64,000 nt of DNA from contig NC_056553.1 of assembly GCF_910596095.1 (NCBI RefSeq), positions 15,547,291 to 15,611,290 of the forward strand, read 5' to 3'. A model generated the notes under the pieces. The model ran no database searches, was not told the origin of the DNA, and saw only the letters and a program-made list of their open reading frames with translations. Source of the stretch: Thunnus maccoyii. Lineage: Eukaryota > Chordata > Actinopteri > Scombriformes > Scombridae. This document shows positions 47,442 to 59,995 of this stretch, piece by piece; the stretch's first letter is position 1; each line of letters starts with the position of its first letter. The translations under genes were made by a program, and so were the position numbers.

Positions 47442-47915
47442 ATGACCACAACTCCTACAGTGACACTCTGTGGATCCATCTATGCACCTTAGAGCTTTAT
47501 ATAGTGCAGTAGAGTCTTTACATATTTGGACAGTACATGTTTTTTGTTGTGTTGGCTTTGCTCTGCAGCACTATTTGCAATAAATTCTTTAAAAACACAC
47601 ATTAATACACATCAGATGAACCATGACCCAGTTGTAGCCCTTTACAACCTGATCTGGGAAACAAACATACACACTTTTGAAAGATCAAAGACTGAAATTG
47701 CTCTTATCAACTGTTTAGTTTTCATGATCATTCAACATTAATGTACTGTAGTTTTTTAAGGATTCACTATTAATGATTTTAAAGAACATCATTCTAACTA
47801 GTTGTTTGCTTTAATTTCAGTTCAGTGTTCAAGGATCTTTGGTGCTATTTTTATATTTGTTATCAAAGACACCTGTTTCATTCTCATACAGCAGTTCAGT
47901 GACCTGTTTTACGTG
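47442..47915. other. C1q 3' flank joined to the promoter region of gene D
   Basis: It starts in the gaatgaccacaactcctacag block, which belongs downstream of a gene-B-type C1q copy whose exons are missing here. It then runs into the conserved upstream block of the next gene. Confidence 0.6.
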
Positions 47916-47923
47916 TATATAAA
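47916..47923 (+). promoter_or_regulatory. TATA box of C1q-like gene D
   Basis: TATATAAA, 70 bases before the ATG, in the conserved core promoter block. No foldback element upstream. Confidence 0.75.
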
Positions 47924-47985
47924 GACGGGAACTGAGCGAGACGTGTCAGACTGCATCTTGCTGTCTAAAGAGGTGATATTTCACA

Positions 47986-50572
47986 ATGAGGAGTGCTGCA
48001 GCTTTTCTGGTGTTGCTGCTCTGTCTGTACTGGACGAGGGCTCAGGGTGAGAGTGGAGGGGTGACAGAGAATGATATCACTCAGACAGATGTTCAGTCTG
48101 AGATCCTGGGTGTTAAAGCAACCAGTGATCAGACTAACATCACCCCTGATATCTGGGCTGAGCTGAAGGAGCTGAGAGACATGGTGATCCAACACAGTGT
48201 GGAACTGAGGAAGATGGAGAAGCTGGAGCAAGAGAATACAGGTTCAACATAGTGCTAAAACAGATTCATGCAATGTTCACATATTCATTACTTTTAGGAC
48301 TAATTTACTGCTTTTATTCCAGTCATACAGGCCAGACTGACAGCCAGTGAAATCAAGAATGCAGGTAGATATTTACATTTTATTAAATGATATATAATTA
48401 ATTCATGTTTGTGATGTTTTTCCTGTCAAGCTCAAGAGTTAAATGTAACCGAATCTTTTACTGTTTACTGAGATTAATATCTAAGATTCAAAATGAACCT
48501 TTTGGTAAAAAAACTTTAATTGTATTCACAGTATTGGAGGCCAGAATGAACGACAGTGAAAATTTGGTTTTATTCATGCAATTTTCACATATTACAAATC
48601 TGAATGTCATTTTACACTTGACTGTTGATCGACTGTAAATCTTTCATAATAGTAACTAGAAATGTGTTCACAGATTTGGAGGCCAGATTGAACACTGCTG
48701 AAAACGTGGTGGAGGAGCTCAAGAGGGAGAACACTGGTAAGCTGCAAAATACACAGCTGCCAGTTCATTAGGTACACATACAGGTATTTTAAGTTCAAGT
48801 GATGTAGTTTACCTCCTTTACAATAAAAATGATAAATGTGTTCACAGTGTTGGAGGCCAGAATGAACAACTGTGAAAAAGTGGTGGAGGAGCTCAAGAGG
48901 GAGAACTCCGGTAAAAAAAAAAGAAAAGAAAATATGAGTAAAAATGGCATTTTATGTTAGAGAACATGTTGTTGATTCAAACTATCAGATGTGAAGTCCA
49001 AAAGTGATGAAAAAGGAGTAACAAAATTTATTTGGAGGAAACAAGTTTAACATACTAATAACATTTTACATGTGGATGTTAATTTTAATTTATATCCCCT
49101 CTAACGCAGATTTTTTTTAAATTCAGATTTGAAGTCCAGATTGAACACTGCTGAAAACATGGTGGAGGAGCTCAAGAGGGAGAACACCGGTAAGCTGCAA
49201 AACACACAGCTGCCAGTTTATTTGATACACATACATGTATTTTAAGTTCCAGTTATGTAGTTTACCTCCTTTACAATAAAAATATTGAATGGGTTTACAG
49301 TCTTCGAGGCCAGAATCAGCTCCAATGAAAATGAAGTGGAGGAGCTCAAGAGAGAGAATGCAGGTGAGCTGCTTATATCATTATTAAAAAGTCAAAATGT
49401 CATATTATGGTAGCAGTGAGAATGGCAACGGTAAATCGAGGGTCATCCTCTGTGCAGCAGGATGCAGAGTGACATGAATACAGTTATTAAATGAGGCAGA
49501 AGTGACATTTTGCAGCTGTTACTGATGTGAGAGGAAAATATTCTCTCTATGTGTGTCTTCCACATTCACACAGAACGACCAAAGGTGGCGTTTTCTGTCG
49601 GCCTTACTGACGCAGGACGTGTTGGACCCTTCAATACTGACATCACACTTCAGTTCAGTAAAATTTTCACCAACATCGGCCAGGCTTATAGCCCAACTAC
49701 AGGTACATATACCTCTCTCACCTACTCACACTGGTTTTATTTGAATTATTACATAATCTTATAGATTTATGATCCAACTTATCATTTTTTTTGGAATTGC
49801 CTTTTTATGGATAACTTTTATTGAATCCTTAGTAGTCCAAGAGAGGAATATCTCTCTTGAAATTGTCTGTCTCTCCATTTTTCACATTCTTTTCTTTGTT
49901 TGCATTTCTTGTCTTCTTAGTAGGCTAGTTCTGGGTTGGAAGCTCTTATAAAGCTCTTTCAGATAAAGTATGTTATACTGGGATATACATGATGCCATTT
50001 TGGTGAAGGGACTTTCTCTTTTACATAGTTTGCACATGTTTTAAAGTATTATGTAGATATTTTTATTTCATTTGGCAGTCTTTTTCTATTCTAATGGGTT
50101 CTTCTGTGAAAGCTTTGATAGTTCTCACTTATATTTGGTTCGGTTTGTGTTTTCACTGAATTGACTCCTTGATTAGATTTCTAACACAGTCTAACATAAC
50201 AGATTTGGCAACAAATTCCCAGAGTCAGACACACACCCATAGAGCCTGACAAAATCAATTAAAAGACTGAATTCCTCCTTTGTTGCAGGTGTCTTTACAG
50301 CCCCAGTCAGAGGAGCCTACTACTTCAGATTCAAAGGGTTTGAAGTAAAGTCTTCAAATTGGATAGGTATTAAACTGTATCACAATGACAAGAAGATTAC
50401 TGGGTCTTACGATGCAAATGATAACATTGGTAATGTCATGGTGTCTAGTGGATTTGTTCTTCAACTGGAAAAGGGAGATATGATCTACCTGGTTCTCCCC
50501 TCAACCTACGTTGTTTGGGATAATGGCAATAATCATAGCACTTTTAGTGGATTCCTACTTTTTGCTATGTGA
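47986..50572 (+). CDS. Secreted C1q-domain protein, C1q-like gene D (8 exons, 320 aa)
   Basis: Exons: 47986-48241, 48323-48364, 48674-48736, 48848-48910, 49127-49189, 49301-49363, 49574-49702, 50289-50572. The sum is 963 nt, phase 1 throughout, one stop. The stalk is one 42-nt and four 63-nt modules (98 residues), with one Cys (NNCEKV). The head (184-320) reads PKVAFSVGLTDAGRVGPFN, GVFTAPVRGAYYFRFKGFE, IKLYHNDKKITGS, VLQLEKGDMIYLVL and FSGFLLFAM. A decayed stalk exon at 48533 has its 3' half fused to intron, leaving no in-frame donor, and must be skipped. The 49127 exon follows two tandem acceptors (ctaacgcag and attcag); only the second gives a 63-nt in-phase exon. ATTAAA lies at 50626. Confidence 0.87.
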
Positions 50573-50880
50573 GGTCTGCTGTAAAAACACCCACAATTGA
50601 CTGCATGAAGTTTCAACATTACACTATTAAAAATATGAAATCCAAATAATCCGTTTGTGTGTGTGTTTTTGTCTGGTTACATGAACAAGACACAGGATGA
50701 AAAAATTCTCTACTGACAATATCAAACAACCTCTCCACAGTTTAAAAAACAAGTAATACTCTGGTGTTTTCTTTTTAAGAAAAATAATAAGTATAATCAT
50801 GATAATAAACCAAACCCATCCTTCAAAACTTGCCTGAAATGCATCCAAACCCAAACAGATCACACCCTCCGCTTATTTAG

Positions 50881-51598
50881 GAGGAGCTCAAGAGAGAGAA
50901 TGCAGGTGAGCTGCTTAAATCATTATTGAAAGTCAAGATGCTGCTATCAGCATCAAACTGACTGCAGTGTCACTATATTGTGTGGTTGAAAAGCAGTATG
51001 TCAGTGAGGAAAATATTTTACAAACAAAAGATGAAGTTACATTTCTCAGAGACTGCACATCAGTGGTGTTTTCAATATGCACGTCTTTCACATTCACACA
51101 GACCGACAAAGGGTGGCGTTTTCAGTTGGTCTTACTGATGCAGGATCAGTTGGACTGTTTGATACTGAAACCACACTTAAGTTCAGTAAAGTCTTCACCA
51201 ATATCGGCCAGGCCTACGACCCAACTACAGGTATTCAGCTCTTTTATATCCAGTTTTCAGTACTGATGTGGGGAGAAGTTCTGACCCCTCACTGATTTTC
51301 TCCTCTGATGCAGGTATCTTCACAGCCCCAGTCAGAGGAGCCTACTACTTCAGTTTCACCTTGTGGGACGACCGTACTTCAGCTTCATTTGGTGTTTTAT
51401 CTTTATCACAATGACAATAGAGTGATGTATAGTTCAGACTACAATGACAGCATCAGCTATGTCACTGTGTCTAATGATCTAATTCTTCAACTAGAAAAGG
51501 GGGATGTTATCTACATGATTCTCTGGTCAGACTACATTATTGCAGATGAGAGCAGCAATCATACCACCTTTGATGGTTTTCTGCTTTTCCCTCTGTGA
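50881..51598 (+). pseudogene. C1q-like pseudogene (head exons, frameshifted)
   Basis: The 3' 25 bases of a stalk exon (50881-50905) are fused to the gene D 3' flank. The head exons follow at 51102-51230 and 51314-51598 with good splice sites. One extra T in the last exon (ttttatctttatcac near 51395, compared with gene B) shifts the frame and gives a stop just after. The identical lesion is present at 62113-62609. Confidence 0.8.
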
Positions 51599-52286
51599 GT
51601 ACGGTTGTAAAGTACCCACAGTTAATTTTAAACAGTTTCAACATTACTCTGTTAAAAAAATATAAGCATATATATAATCCAAATAACTCTTTGTCTGTGT
51701 TTTTGTCTGGTTAGATGAACAAGACTCTACAAGTCATAGAACATTCTCACCTAAAATATAAAAAAACATTTGCACATTTTATAAAGATGTTAAATTTAAC
51801 TGTTAAACCCATGTTAGTGAATGACCACAACTCCTACAGTGACACTCTGTGGATCCGTCTATGCTCCTCAGAGCTTAAAATAGTACAGTAGAGTCTTTAC
51901 ATATTTGGATAGTACATGTTTTTTGTTGTGTTGGCTTTGCTCTGCAGCACAATTTGCAATAAATACTTAAACAACACATGTTAATACACATCAGATGAAC
52001 CCTGACCCAGTTGTAGCCCTTTACAACCTGAGTCTGGGAAACAAACATACACACTTTTGAAAGATCAAAGACTGAAATTGCTCTTATCAACTGTTTAGTT
52101 CTCATGATCCTTCAACATTAACTGTAGTTTTTAAAGGATTCACTACTAATGATTTTAAAGAACATCATTCTAACTAGTTGTTTACTTTAAATTCAGTTGA
52201 GTGTTCAAGGATCTTTGGTGTTATTTTTGAATTTGTTATCAGACACCTGTTTCATTCTCATACAGCAATTCAGTGACCTTTATGTG
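51599..52286. other. C1q 3' flank and upstream region of the next copy
   Basis: Same order of blocks as 28732-29110 followed by the conserved pre-promoter block. No other gene is visible. Confidence 0.55.
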
Positions 52287-52294
52287 TATATAAA
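52287..52294 (+). promoter_or_regulatory. TATA box of the disrupted C1q copy at 52491
   Basis: TATATAAA in the conserved block. The distance to the ATG is enlarged to about 200 bases by the duplication at 52305-52479. Confidence 0.6.
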
Positions 52295-52304
52295 GACAGG
52301 AACT

Positions 52305-52479
52305 GAGTGAGACGTGTCAGACTGCATCGTGCTGTCTAAAGAGGTCCAGGAACTTGCACAGATAGACCTCAAAGGGGGTTTGAGGACCTGCATTTTTGCC
52401 CTCCTAGAGAGAAAGTGCTTCTTTTCAGGGGGTGTTTTGAGTGAGACGTGTCAGACTGAATCTTGCTGTCTAAAGAGGT
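52305..52479 (+). repeat. 41-bp direct repeat around a 93-bp insert in the 5' leader
   Basis: The leader segment gagtgagacgtgtcagactg... occurs at 52305-52345 and again at 52439-52479. The spacer between them carries a perfect hairpin, CCTCAAA-GGGGG-TTTGAGG at 52367-52385. The same structure is at 62943-63116; other copies have the segment once. Confidence 0.8.
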
Positions 52480-52490
52480 GATATTTCATA

Positions 52491-54561
52491 ATGAGGAGTG
52501 CTGCAGCTTTTCTGGTGTTGCTGCTCTGTCTGTACTGGACAAGGGCTCAGGGTGAGAGTGGAGGGGTGACAGAGAATGATGTCACTCAGCAGGGCCGTGC
52601 AGAGACCTTTAGAGGGGCAGTTGCTCAAAGTTAAAAAGGGGCACATGGAACAAGATTTTAAAAAACCACATACACCAACATAATTTATAGCACAACCTGT
52701 TGAAGTATAGCAACTCATATTCAAGCAGAATGTAACATGGAATCTTACAACAAACTGCATCATACTATATCATTGTCCCCCACCTGATGAAACAAAGGTC
52801 CTGTCCTGTAAGGACCAAGGTTTTGTCATTGTAAGGGTTAATGAATGGCAGGATTAGCCAAAGGCTTCAAGTATTTTTGTCTGAAGGACTCAGTTTCTAA
52901 TGTTTGACTGAACGACATATAAAACAATTTGCTTTCAAAAACAAAAACCCCTGAATGGTGAAAAGGCTGCTTCTTTAAAGACATTTAGCATAAACATATT
53001 GTTTCTAAACAAAGAATATGCTTTTGATATGATGACAATCTCTGATCCAGACATAACATAAAGCTCTTCAAGTCCCATAATTACAAAGAAATTAAAAAAC
53101 CCCAAAAACTACAAGACATACAACAACTGGGATGGAAAGGGGAGAATCTTTAAAGATTATAAAATACAGCTAAAAATAACAGAGAGGCAGAGTTCAAAAG
53201 TAGTGCAAGAGACAGTGAGACAAAACCAGCTGCTACAGTCTTATCTTAAAACAAACTAAACCGCAAAAATTTTATAAATGCTTGGACTCCATTTGCTGTA
53301 TTTCAGAACATGGTTGAAATACCTTATTGGATGTTTTAATTGTTTTTAAAATAGAGATGTCACTGAATAAAGACTCAACTTTGAAGGATTCTTTAATATA
53401 CATTTTTCCAACCAAAATGAGAACAAAATGAATTGTGATCATTCACCACTGGATGTTTTTCTGATATATACAGTACTTTTCTGCTACTTCTACTTCTAGT
53501 CAGCACATCTTCAAGGTTTAAAACAATAAGAAACATCCACTGAGCTGCGATGTGTCATTTTCAGTTTTTCCAAACATGCTTGTCATGTCAATGTGAAAAT
53601 AGTCTCCCAAGTATTTAAATATTTACACAGAGATTTTTTGCTGGTGTCTCACCTATTTCAACCATTTAACAGCTTGTGAAAACATCATGATAATAGATTG
53701 TTGTTGTGTAGTGTTACTACCTGTATTAAAGGATCTGTTAGTCCTTTTATAGAAGGTTTCAAATTTGTGCTTTGACTTTTGTTTGTTATGATGTCCTTTA
53801 CTTTACATTTGGATAACAGATTATGCCTTTAAAAATATTTACCAGAACAGTAATGTATCTATATACAGCTGTAAGTTTCTTACCAGTTTTCCTGCTTTGA
53901 ATGTGTTCATGTCTCTCCATCACCTGACACCTGGGCTGCTTCTATGTGTTTCTCTTTCCTCCTTAAACTGTTCCTTTCTGTCTTGAATCAGTTGTGTCTT
54001 CTTTACTTTCTCCTTGTTTTTCTTTCAACACTTTTACATCCTGCAATTCTTCCTCACTTCTGTCTCCTCTCTCCTGATTCTTTCACTCACTCTGGAAATG
54101 TAAAAAGCTTCCTTTTAAAAGTCTGACAGAGCATGAAGCAGAACTTTAACTTGTATGGTGTTAATTACACTAATTGTGGACAAACAATACATCAGCAGTA
54201 AAGCTATCCAAACTATCAAGCTAACGTTACATTAACATTACTGTAAAGTAAATAACATTAATATTATTATATACTGCCCCCTGCACCTACCAGTCACTCA
54301 GACGGAGGTTCAGTCTGAGATCCTGGGTGTCCCATGTAACTTTTATATCAGCTTTATGGTGGATATACTGTATATTTCCATTTTTTGTTTTTTAATTTGA
54401 CCAGAGACTATCAGCCATCAGCCATTTATGTATTTAGCAGAGACAAGTTCAACATGAGATTTTAAATCTGGCTGTTGATCAATTATTAATCTGCTTATTA
54501 ATTTTGCCTTCTATTGCAGATCTTCTAGTTAGAGTAACAGCGTGTGAAAATAAGAGCACAG
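52491..54561 (+). pseudogene. C1q-like pseudogene with hAT-like insertion in exon 1
   Basis: The first 33 codons (signal peptide intact) run 52491-52589, then the element starts and the frame stops about 14 codons later. Exon 1 resumes at 54294 for only about 38 bases before a deletion joins it to a later intron (ccatgtaacttttatatcag). A 42-nt stalk exon remains at 54520-54561. No head exons follow before gene E. Confidence 0.8.
52590..54293. mobile_element. hAT-like element with 8-bp target duplication (best copy)
   Basis: 1704 bp from CAGGGCCGTGCAGAGACC to ctgcacctaccag. It is flanked by perfect octamers TCACTCAG at 52582-52589 and 54294-54301, which are single in intact exon 1 sequences. 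The ends share an imperfect inverted GTGCAG core. Octamer duplication and a CAGGG start indicate hAT. No transposase is seen. Confidence 0.78.
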
Positions 54562-54767
54562 GTTGGCCTACATAGTGATCATGTAAAAAATTTGAAACCT
54601 GCTGACCATAAACATACTTCATAATAATATTAATGTTAAATATGTTCACATGTGTGCAACACATGTCTGAGTCTGGGAAAACCAACCCATACACACAAAA
54701 AGATCAGAGACTGAAATCCCACTTATCAACTGTTTAGTTCTGATGAGGATCTGATGATCATTCAACA

Positions 54768-55382
54768 TTAAAGGTTCACAACTTTTCTGTCTTAAAACAA
54801 CAGTCATGTGTCTATATGAACAGTGAAAGAGGTTTTCCTTACTGTAATCATTCCTCCTGTTCATACTGGATATTAAAAGATCCTCTTCAAATGTGCTGTC
54901 AATGTAAGTGATGGGGGCCAAAAGTCATTTTGTGCAGAAATGCATTTAAAAGTTGATGTGAAGCTTATATGAAGCTTCAACACTCTGAATTAGTCATATC
55001 AAGTGGATATCTGCCACATTTACATTGTTTTTAGCATCAAATTCCCTCTTTGTGTTTCCTCACACAGTGTTTCCCTGTTGAGCTATAGTGGAAGTATAGT
55101 AACAAAAAGAGGGACTTTTGCACTAAAAGACTGTAATGTTGAAAGAGATCTACTTGATTTGACTCATTTGGACGGCTGAAGCTTCATATTAGCTTCAGAT
55201 AAACTTTTAAATATATTTTTGCACAAAAGGAGGCTTGTGGATTTTGGCTCCCATCAATTACATTATAAGTGCATTTTGAAGGGATCTTCTAATGTTCAGT
55301 ATGAACAGGAATATTTCATGTTCATAAGGACACCTGACTGTTGTTTTAAGAGAGACTTGAAAGATTGTGAATCCGTCCTTTA
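54768..55382. repeat. TTAA-flanked foldback element, third copy
   Basis: Same element as at 673-1290, flanked by TTAA at 54768-54771 and 55379-55382. It keeps nearly the full length of both arms. Confidence 0.72.
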
Positions 55383-55535
55383 ATGTTGTTATTTTGAAGG
55401 AAAGAACATCATTCTAACTTGTTGATTGCTTTAAACTCAGTTCAGTGTTCAAGGATCTTTGGTGCTATTTTTATATTTGTTATCAAAGACACCTGTTTCA
55501 TTCTCATACAGCAGTTCAATGACCTGTTTTACGTG

Positions 55536-55543
55536 TATATAAA
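55536..55543 (+). promoter_or_regulatory. TATA box of C1q-like gene E
   Basis: TATATAAA, 70 bases before the ATG. The promoter block is identical in order to gene D. Confidence 0.75.
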
Positions 55544-55605
55544 GACGGGAACTGAGCGAGACGTGTCAGACTGCATCTTGCTGTCTAAAGAGGTGATATT
55601 TCACA

Positions 55606-58209
55606 ATGAGGAGTGCTGCAGCTTTTCTGGTGTTGCTGCTCTGTCTGTACTGGACGAAGGCTCAGGGTGAGAGTGGAGGGGGGACAGAGAATGATATCAC
55701 TCAGACAGATGTTCAGTCTGAGATCCTGGGTGTTAAAGCAACCAGTGATCAGACTAACATCACCCCTGATATCTGGGCTGAGCTGGAGGAGCTGAGATAC
55801 GTGGTGATCCAACATAGTCTGGAGCTGAGTAACAGCAAGAGCAAGATAGAGAAGCTGGAGCAAGAGAATACAGGTTCATTCACATAGTGCTAAACAGATT
55901 CATGCAATATTCACATATTCATTACTTTTAGGACTAATTTACTGCTTTTATTCCAGCCATACAGGCCAGACTGACAGCCAGTGAATGTACGAATGCAGGT
56001 AGATATTTACATTTTATTAAATGGTATATAATTCATTCATGTTTGTGATGATTTTCCTGTCAAGCTCAAGAGTGAAATGTAACCGAATCTTTTACTGTTT
56101 ACTGAGATTAATATCTAAGATTTAAAATGAACCTTTTGGTAAAAAACTTTAAATGTATTCACAGTTTTGGAGGCCAGAATGAACGACAGTGAAAATTTGG
56201 GTTTATTCATGCAGTTTTCACATATTATACATTTTAATGTCATTTTACACTTGACTGCTGATCAACTGTAAATCTTTCATTAGTAGTAACTAGAAATGTG
56301 TTCACAGTTTTGGAGGCCAGATTGAACACTGCTGAAAACATGGTGGAGGAGCTCAAGAGGGAGAACACTGGTAAGCTGCAAAATACACAGCTGCCAGTTT
56401 ATTAGATACACATACATGTATTTTAAGTTCCAGTTATGTAGTTTACCTCCTTTACAATAAAAATGATAAATGTGTTCACAGTGTTGGAGGCCAGAATGAA
56501 CAACTGTGAAAAAGTGGTGGAGGAGCTCAAGAGGGAGAACTCCGGTAAAAAAAAAAAGAAAAGAAAATATGAGTAAAAATGGCATTTTATGTTAGAAAAC
56601 ATGTTGTTGATTCAAACTATCAGATGTGAAGTCCAAAAGTGATGAAAAAGGAGTAACAAGATTTATTTGGAGGAAACAAGTTACAAATACTAATAAAATT
56701 TTACATGTGGATGTTAATTTTAATTTATATCCCCTCTAACGCAGATTTTTTTTACATTCAGATTTGAAGACCCGATTGAACACTGCTGAAAACGTGGTGG
56801 AGGAGCTCAAGAGGGAGAACACCGGTAAGCTGCAAAACACACAGCTGCCAGTTTATTAGATACACATACATGTATTTTAAGTTCCAGTTATGTAGTTTAC
56901 CTCCTTTACAATAAAAATGATGAATGTGTTCACAGTGTTGGAGGCCAGAATGACCTCCAATGAGCTCCAGGTGGAGGAGCTCAAGAGAGAGAATGCAGGT
57001 GAGCTGCTTATATCATTATTAAAAAGTCAAAATGTCATATTATGGTAGCAGTGAGAATGGCAACGGTAAATCGAGGGTCATCCTCTGTGCAGCAGGATGC
57101 AGAGTGACATGAATACAGTTATTAAATGAGGCAGAAGTGACATTTTGCAGCTGTTACTGATGTGAGAGGAAAATATTCACTCTATGTGTGTCTTCCACAT
57201 TCACACAGAACGACCAAAGGTGGCGTTTTCTGTCGGCCTTACTGACGCAGGATATGTTGGACCCTTCAATACTGACATCACACTTAAGTTCAGTAAAATT
57301 TTCACCAACATCGGCCAGGCTTATAGCCCAACTACAGGTACATATACCTCTCTCACCTACTCACACTGATTTTATTTGAATTATTACACAATCTTATAGA
57401 TTTATGATCCAACTTATCATTCTTTTTGGAATTGCCTTTTTATGGATAACTTTTATTGAATCCTTAGTAGTCCAAGAGGGGAATATCTCTCATGAAATTG
57501 TCTATCTTGCCTTTTTTTTTTTTTTTTTAACATTTTTTCCTCTTTTGTATTTCTTGTCTTCGTAGTAGGCTAGTTCTGGGTTGGAAGCTCTTATAAAGCT
57601 CTTTCAGATAAAGTATGTTATACTGGGATATACATGATGCCATTTTGGTGAAGGGACTTTCTCTTTTACATAGTTTGCACATGTATTATGTAGATATTTT
57701 TATTTTATTTGGCAGTCTTTTTCTATTCTAATGGGTTCTTCTATGAAAGCTTTGATAGTTCTCACTTATATTTGGTTCGGTTTGTGTTTTCACTGAATTG
57801 ACTCCTTGATTAGATTTCTAACACAGTCTAACATAACGGATTTGGCAACAAATTCCCAGAGTTAGACACACACCCATAGAGCCTGACAAAATCAATTAAA
57901 AGACTGAATTCCTCCTTTGTTGCAGGTGTCTTTACAGCCCCAGTCAGAGGAGCCTACTACTTCAGATTCAAAGGGTTTGAAATAAAGTCTTCAAAATGGA
58001 TAGCTATTAAACTGTATCACAATGACAAGATGATTACTGCGTCTTACGATGCAAATGATAACATTGGTAATGTCATGATATCTAGTGGATTTGTTCTTCA
58101 ACTGGAAAAGGGAGATATGATCTACCTGGTTCTCCCCTCAACCTACGTTGTTTGGGATAATGACGATAATCATTGCACTTTTAGTGGATTCCTACTTTTT
58201 GCTATGTGA
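55606..58209 (+). CDS. Secreted C1q-domain protein, C1q-like gene E (8 exons, 324 aa)
   Basis: Exons: 55606-55873, 55957-55998, 56308-56370, 56482-56544, 56762-56824, 56936-56998, 57209-57337, 57926-58209. The sum is 975 nt, phase 1, one stop. It is the closest relative of gene D in stalk layout (one 42-nt and four 63-nt modules) and head sequence (FKGFEIKSSKW, IKLYHNDKMITAS, TYVVWDND). It differs in RYVVIQH of exon 1, an added Cys in exon 2 (SECTNA) and another in the head (NHCTF). The same decayed stalk exon as in gene D lies at 56167 without a usable donor. ATTAAA lies at 58263. Complete and probably functional; ligand unknown. Confidence 0.88.
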
Positions 58210-58861
58210 GGTCTGCTGTAAAAACACCCACAATTGACTGCATGAAGTTTCAACATTACACTATTAAAAATATGAAATCCAAATAATCCGTTTGTGTGTG
58301 TGTTTTTGTCTGGTTACATGAACAAGACACAGGATGAAAAAATTCTCTACTGACAATATCAAACAACCTCTCCACAGTTTAAAAAACAAGTAATGCTCTG
58401 GTGTTTTCTTTTTAGGAAAAATAATAAGTATAATCATGATAATAAACCAAACCCATCCTTCAAAACTTGCCTGAAATGCATCCAAACCCAAACAGATCAC
58501 ACCCTCCGCTTATTTATTTCTATTTCTTTTAAATTTTTTCTTTCCTTTCTTCACATGCTGTCCCCTGTTACCTATCTGTGTCCTTTTATGTTTTTTTAAA
58601 TCAATATCATCTCCTGTTGCCTTTGTATTTGTTAGTTTGTCCATATTGTCTATATATGTATGCACTTATCAGTGAATAAAAAAAAAAACTAGTGTTTCTA
58701 GTGTTAATGAATATGAGGAGGATGTCATATGTAATCAAAATAATTTCACAAAGCATTTTGAAGAAAAGTACAACTCCTGTAGTAGCGACAATATTCTATG
58801 ACTCCACACACAACTGTTTTATGAAGAGAACACAGCAACCTTTTAGTGAAAAATGTTACAG

Positions 58862-58924
58862 TTTTGGAGACCAGAATAAATACCAGTGAAAATGTGGTTG
58901 TGGAGCTCAAGAGAGACATCATGG
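58862..58924 (+). pseudogene. Orphan 63-nt C1q stalk exon, second copy
   Basis: Same exon as 39669-39731 with good splice sites. The next intron holds the Penelope-like element and the first exon is absent. Confidence 0.7.
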
Positions 58925-59482
58925 GTAAGCTACAAAAACATCATTAAAAAATGAAAATTGCATATAATGTTAGAAAACATGTTTTTGCAAAATGTGATGT
59001 GCAAAGTAATTGGAAAGAAGTCAAAAGATTTAACAGAAATATAACATCTGGGGTTGTTAACTAATCTATTTAACCAGAGGATGAACTTAGGGCATTTAGT
59101 GAATATAAAAATAGCACTCATCCCACTTTGCATTTTACTATGGAAAACAGTCATGAAAAAATCATTTTTAGGATCTTTTGATTACTGTTAATGAAAACAG
59201 AAAATTGGAGACATCTATTTATCAATCAGAAACACCATTTTACATAAATTTCCATCCTGACCATATGATCAGCAACATTCTATATGGTCAGTTTGTCAGA
59301 TCGAGAAGAATATGTAGTAAAGAAGAGGATTATCAAACTAAAACTAAGGAAATGTCTCAATGTTTTAGACAAAGGGGATATGACCAGACACTCATTGATC
59401 AAACTGTTGAAAAAGCTAACAGTGTGGATAGGAAGAATTATTAAATCCTCCCCCTAAACACACTGAATACAGAATATCTTTT

Positions 59483-59995
59483 GTGTGTGAATATTGTACA
59501 TCTATGCAAGTCAAACAGATTATAAATCATCACTGGAGAATCCTAGAATGTGACCCTAGTTTGAATCATTTGTCATCCTCTAGACCTCATTTTTGCTTCA
59601 AAAGAGGCAGAAATGTCAGAGATACTGTTGTCAGTTCTATGTATAAGGAATCTGCACAAACTAATTGGCTTTCTCAACAAGTGCATGGAAATTATAGATG
59701 TGGAAAATGTACACACTGTTCAAACACATTTGATACCAAGACATTTAATCACCCTCATACAGGAAAAACATATAATATAAAAGAATTCACTAACTGTCTT
59801 TCTACACATGTCATTTACATCTTGAAATGCCCATGTGGCTCAATGTATGTAGGCCAAACAAAGCGCCATCTCAAACTGAGAGTTTCTGATCATAAGGCTG
59901 AAATTAGAAATGGAAATATGGTTTATGCCATTGCTAGACACTGCAAGGAGAAAAACCCTTGGGTCAGCTACTTCCCTCAAATTTATCAGCATTGA
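59483..59995 (+). pseudogene. Penelope-type GIY-YIG endonuclease ORF (170 codons)
   Basis: An open frame with H-W-R-I-L, CFKRGRNVRDT, the cysteine pairs YRCGKCTHCSN of the linker and the GIY-YIG core VIYILKCPCGSMYVGQTKRH. It has the conserved Arg of LKLRVSDHKAEIRNG. The reverse transcriptase upstream is truncated and in another frame, so the element cannot move by itself. It is listed as a pseudogene because the full ORF is not present, although this domain itself is uninterrupted. Confidence 0.8.
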
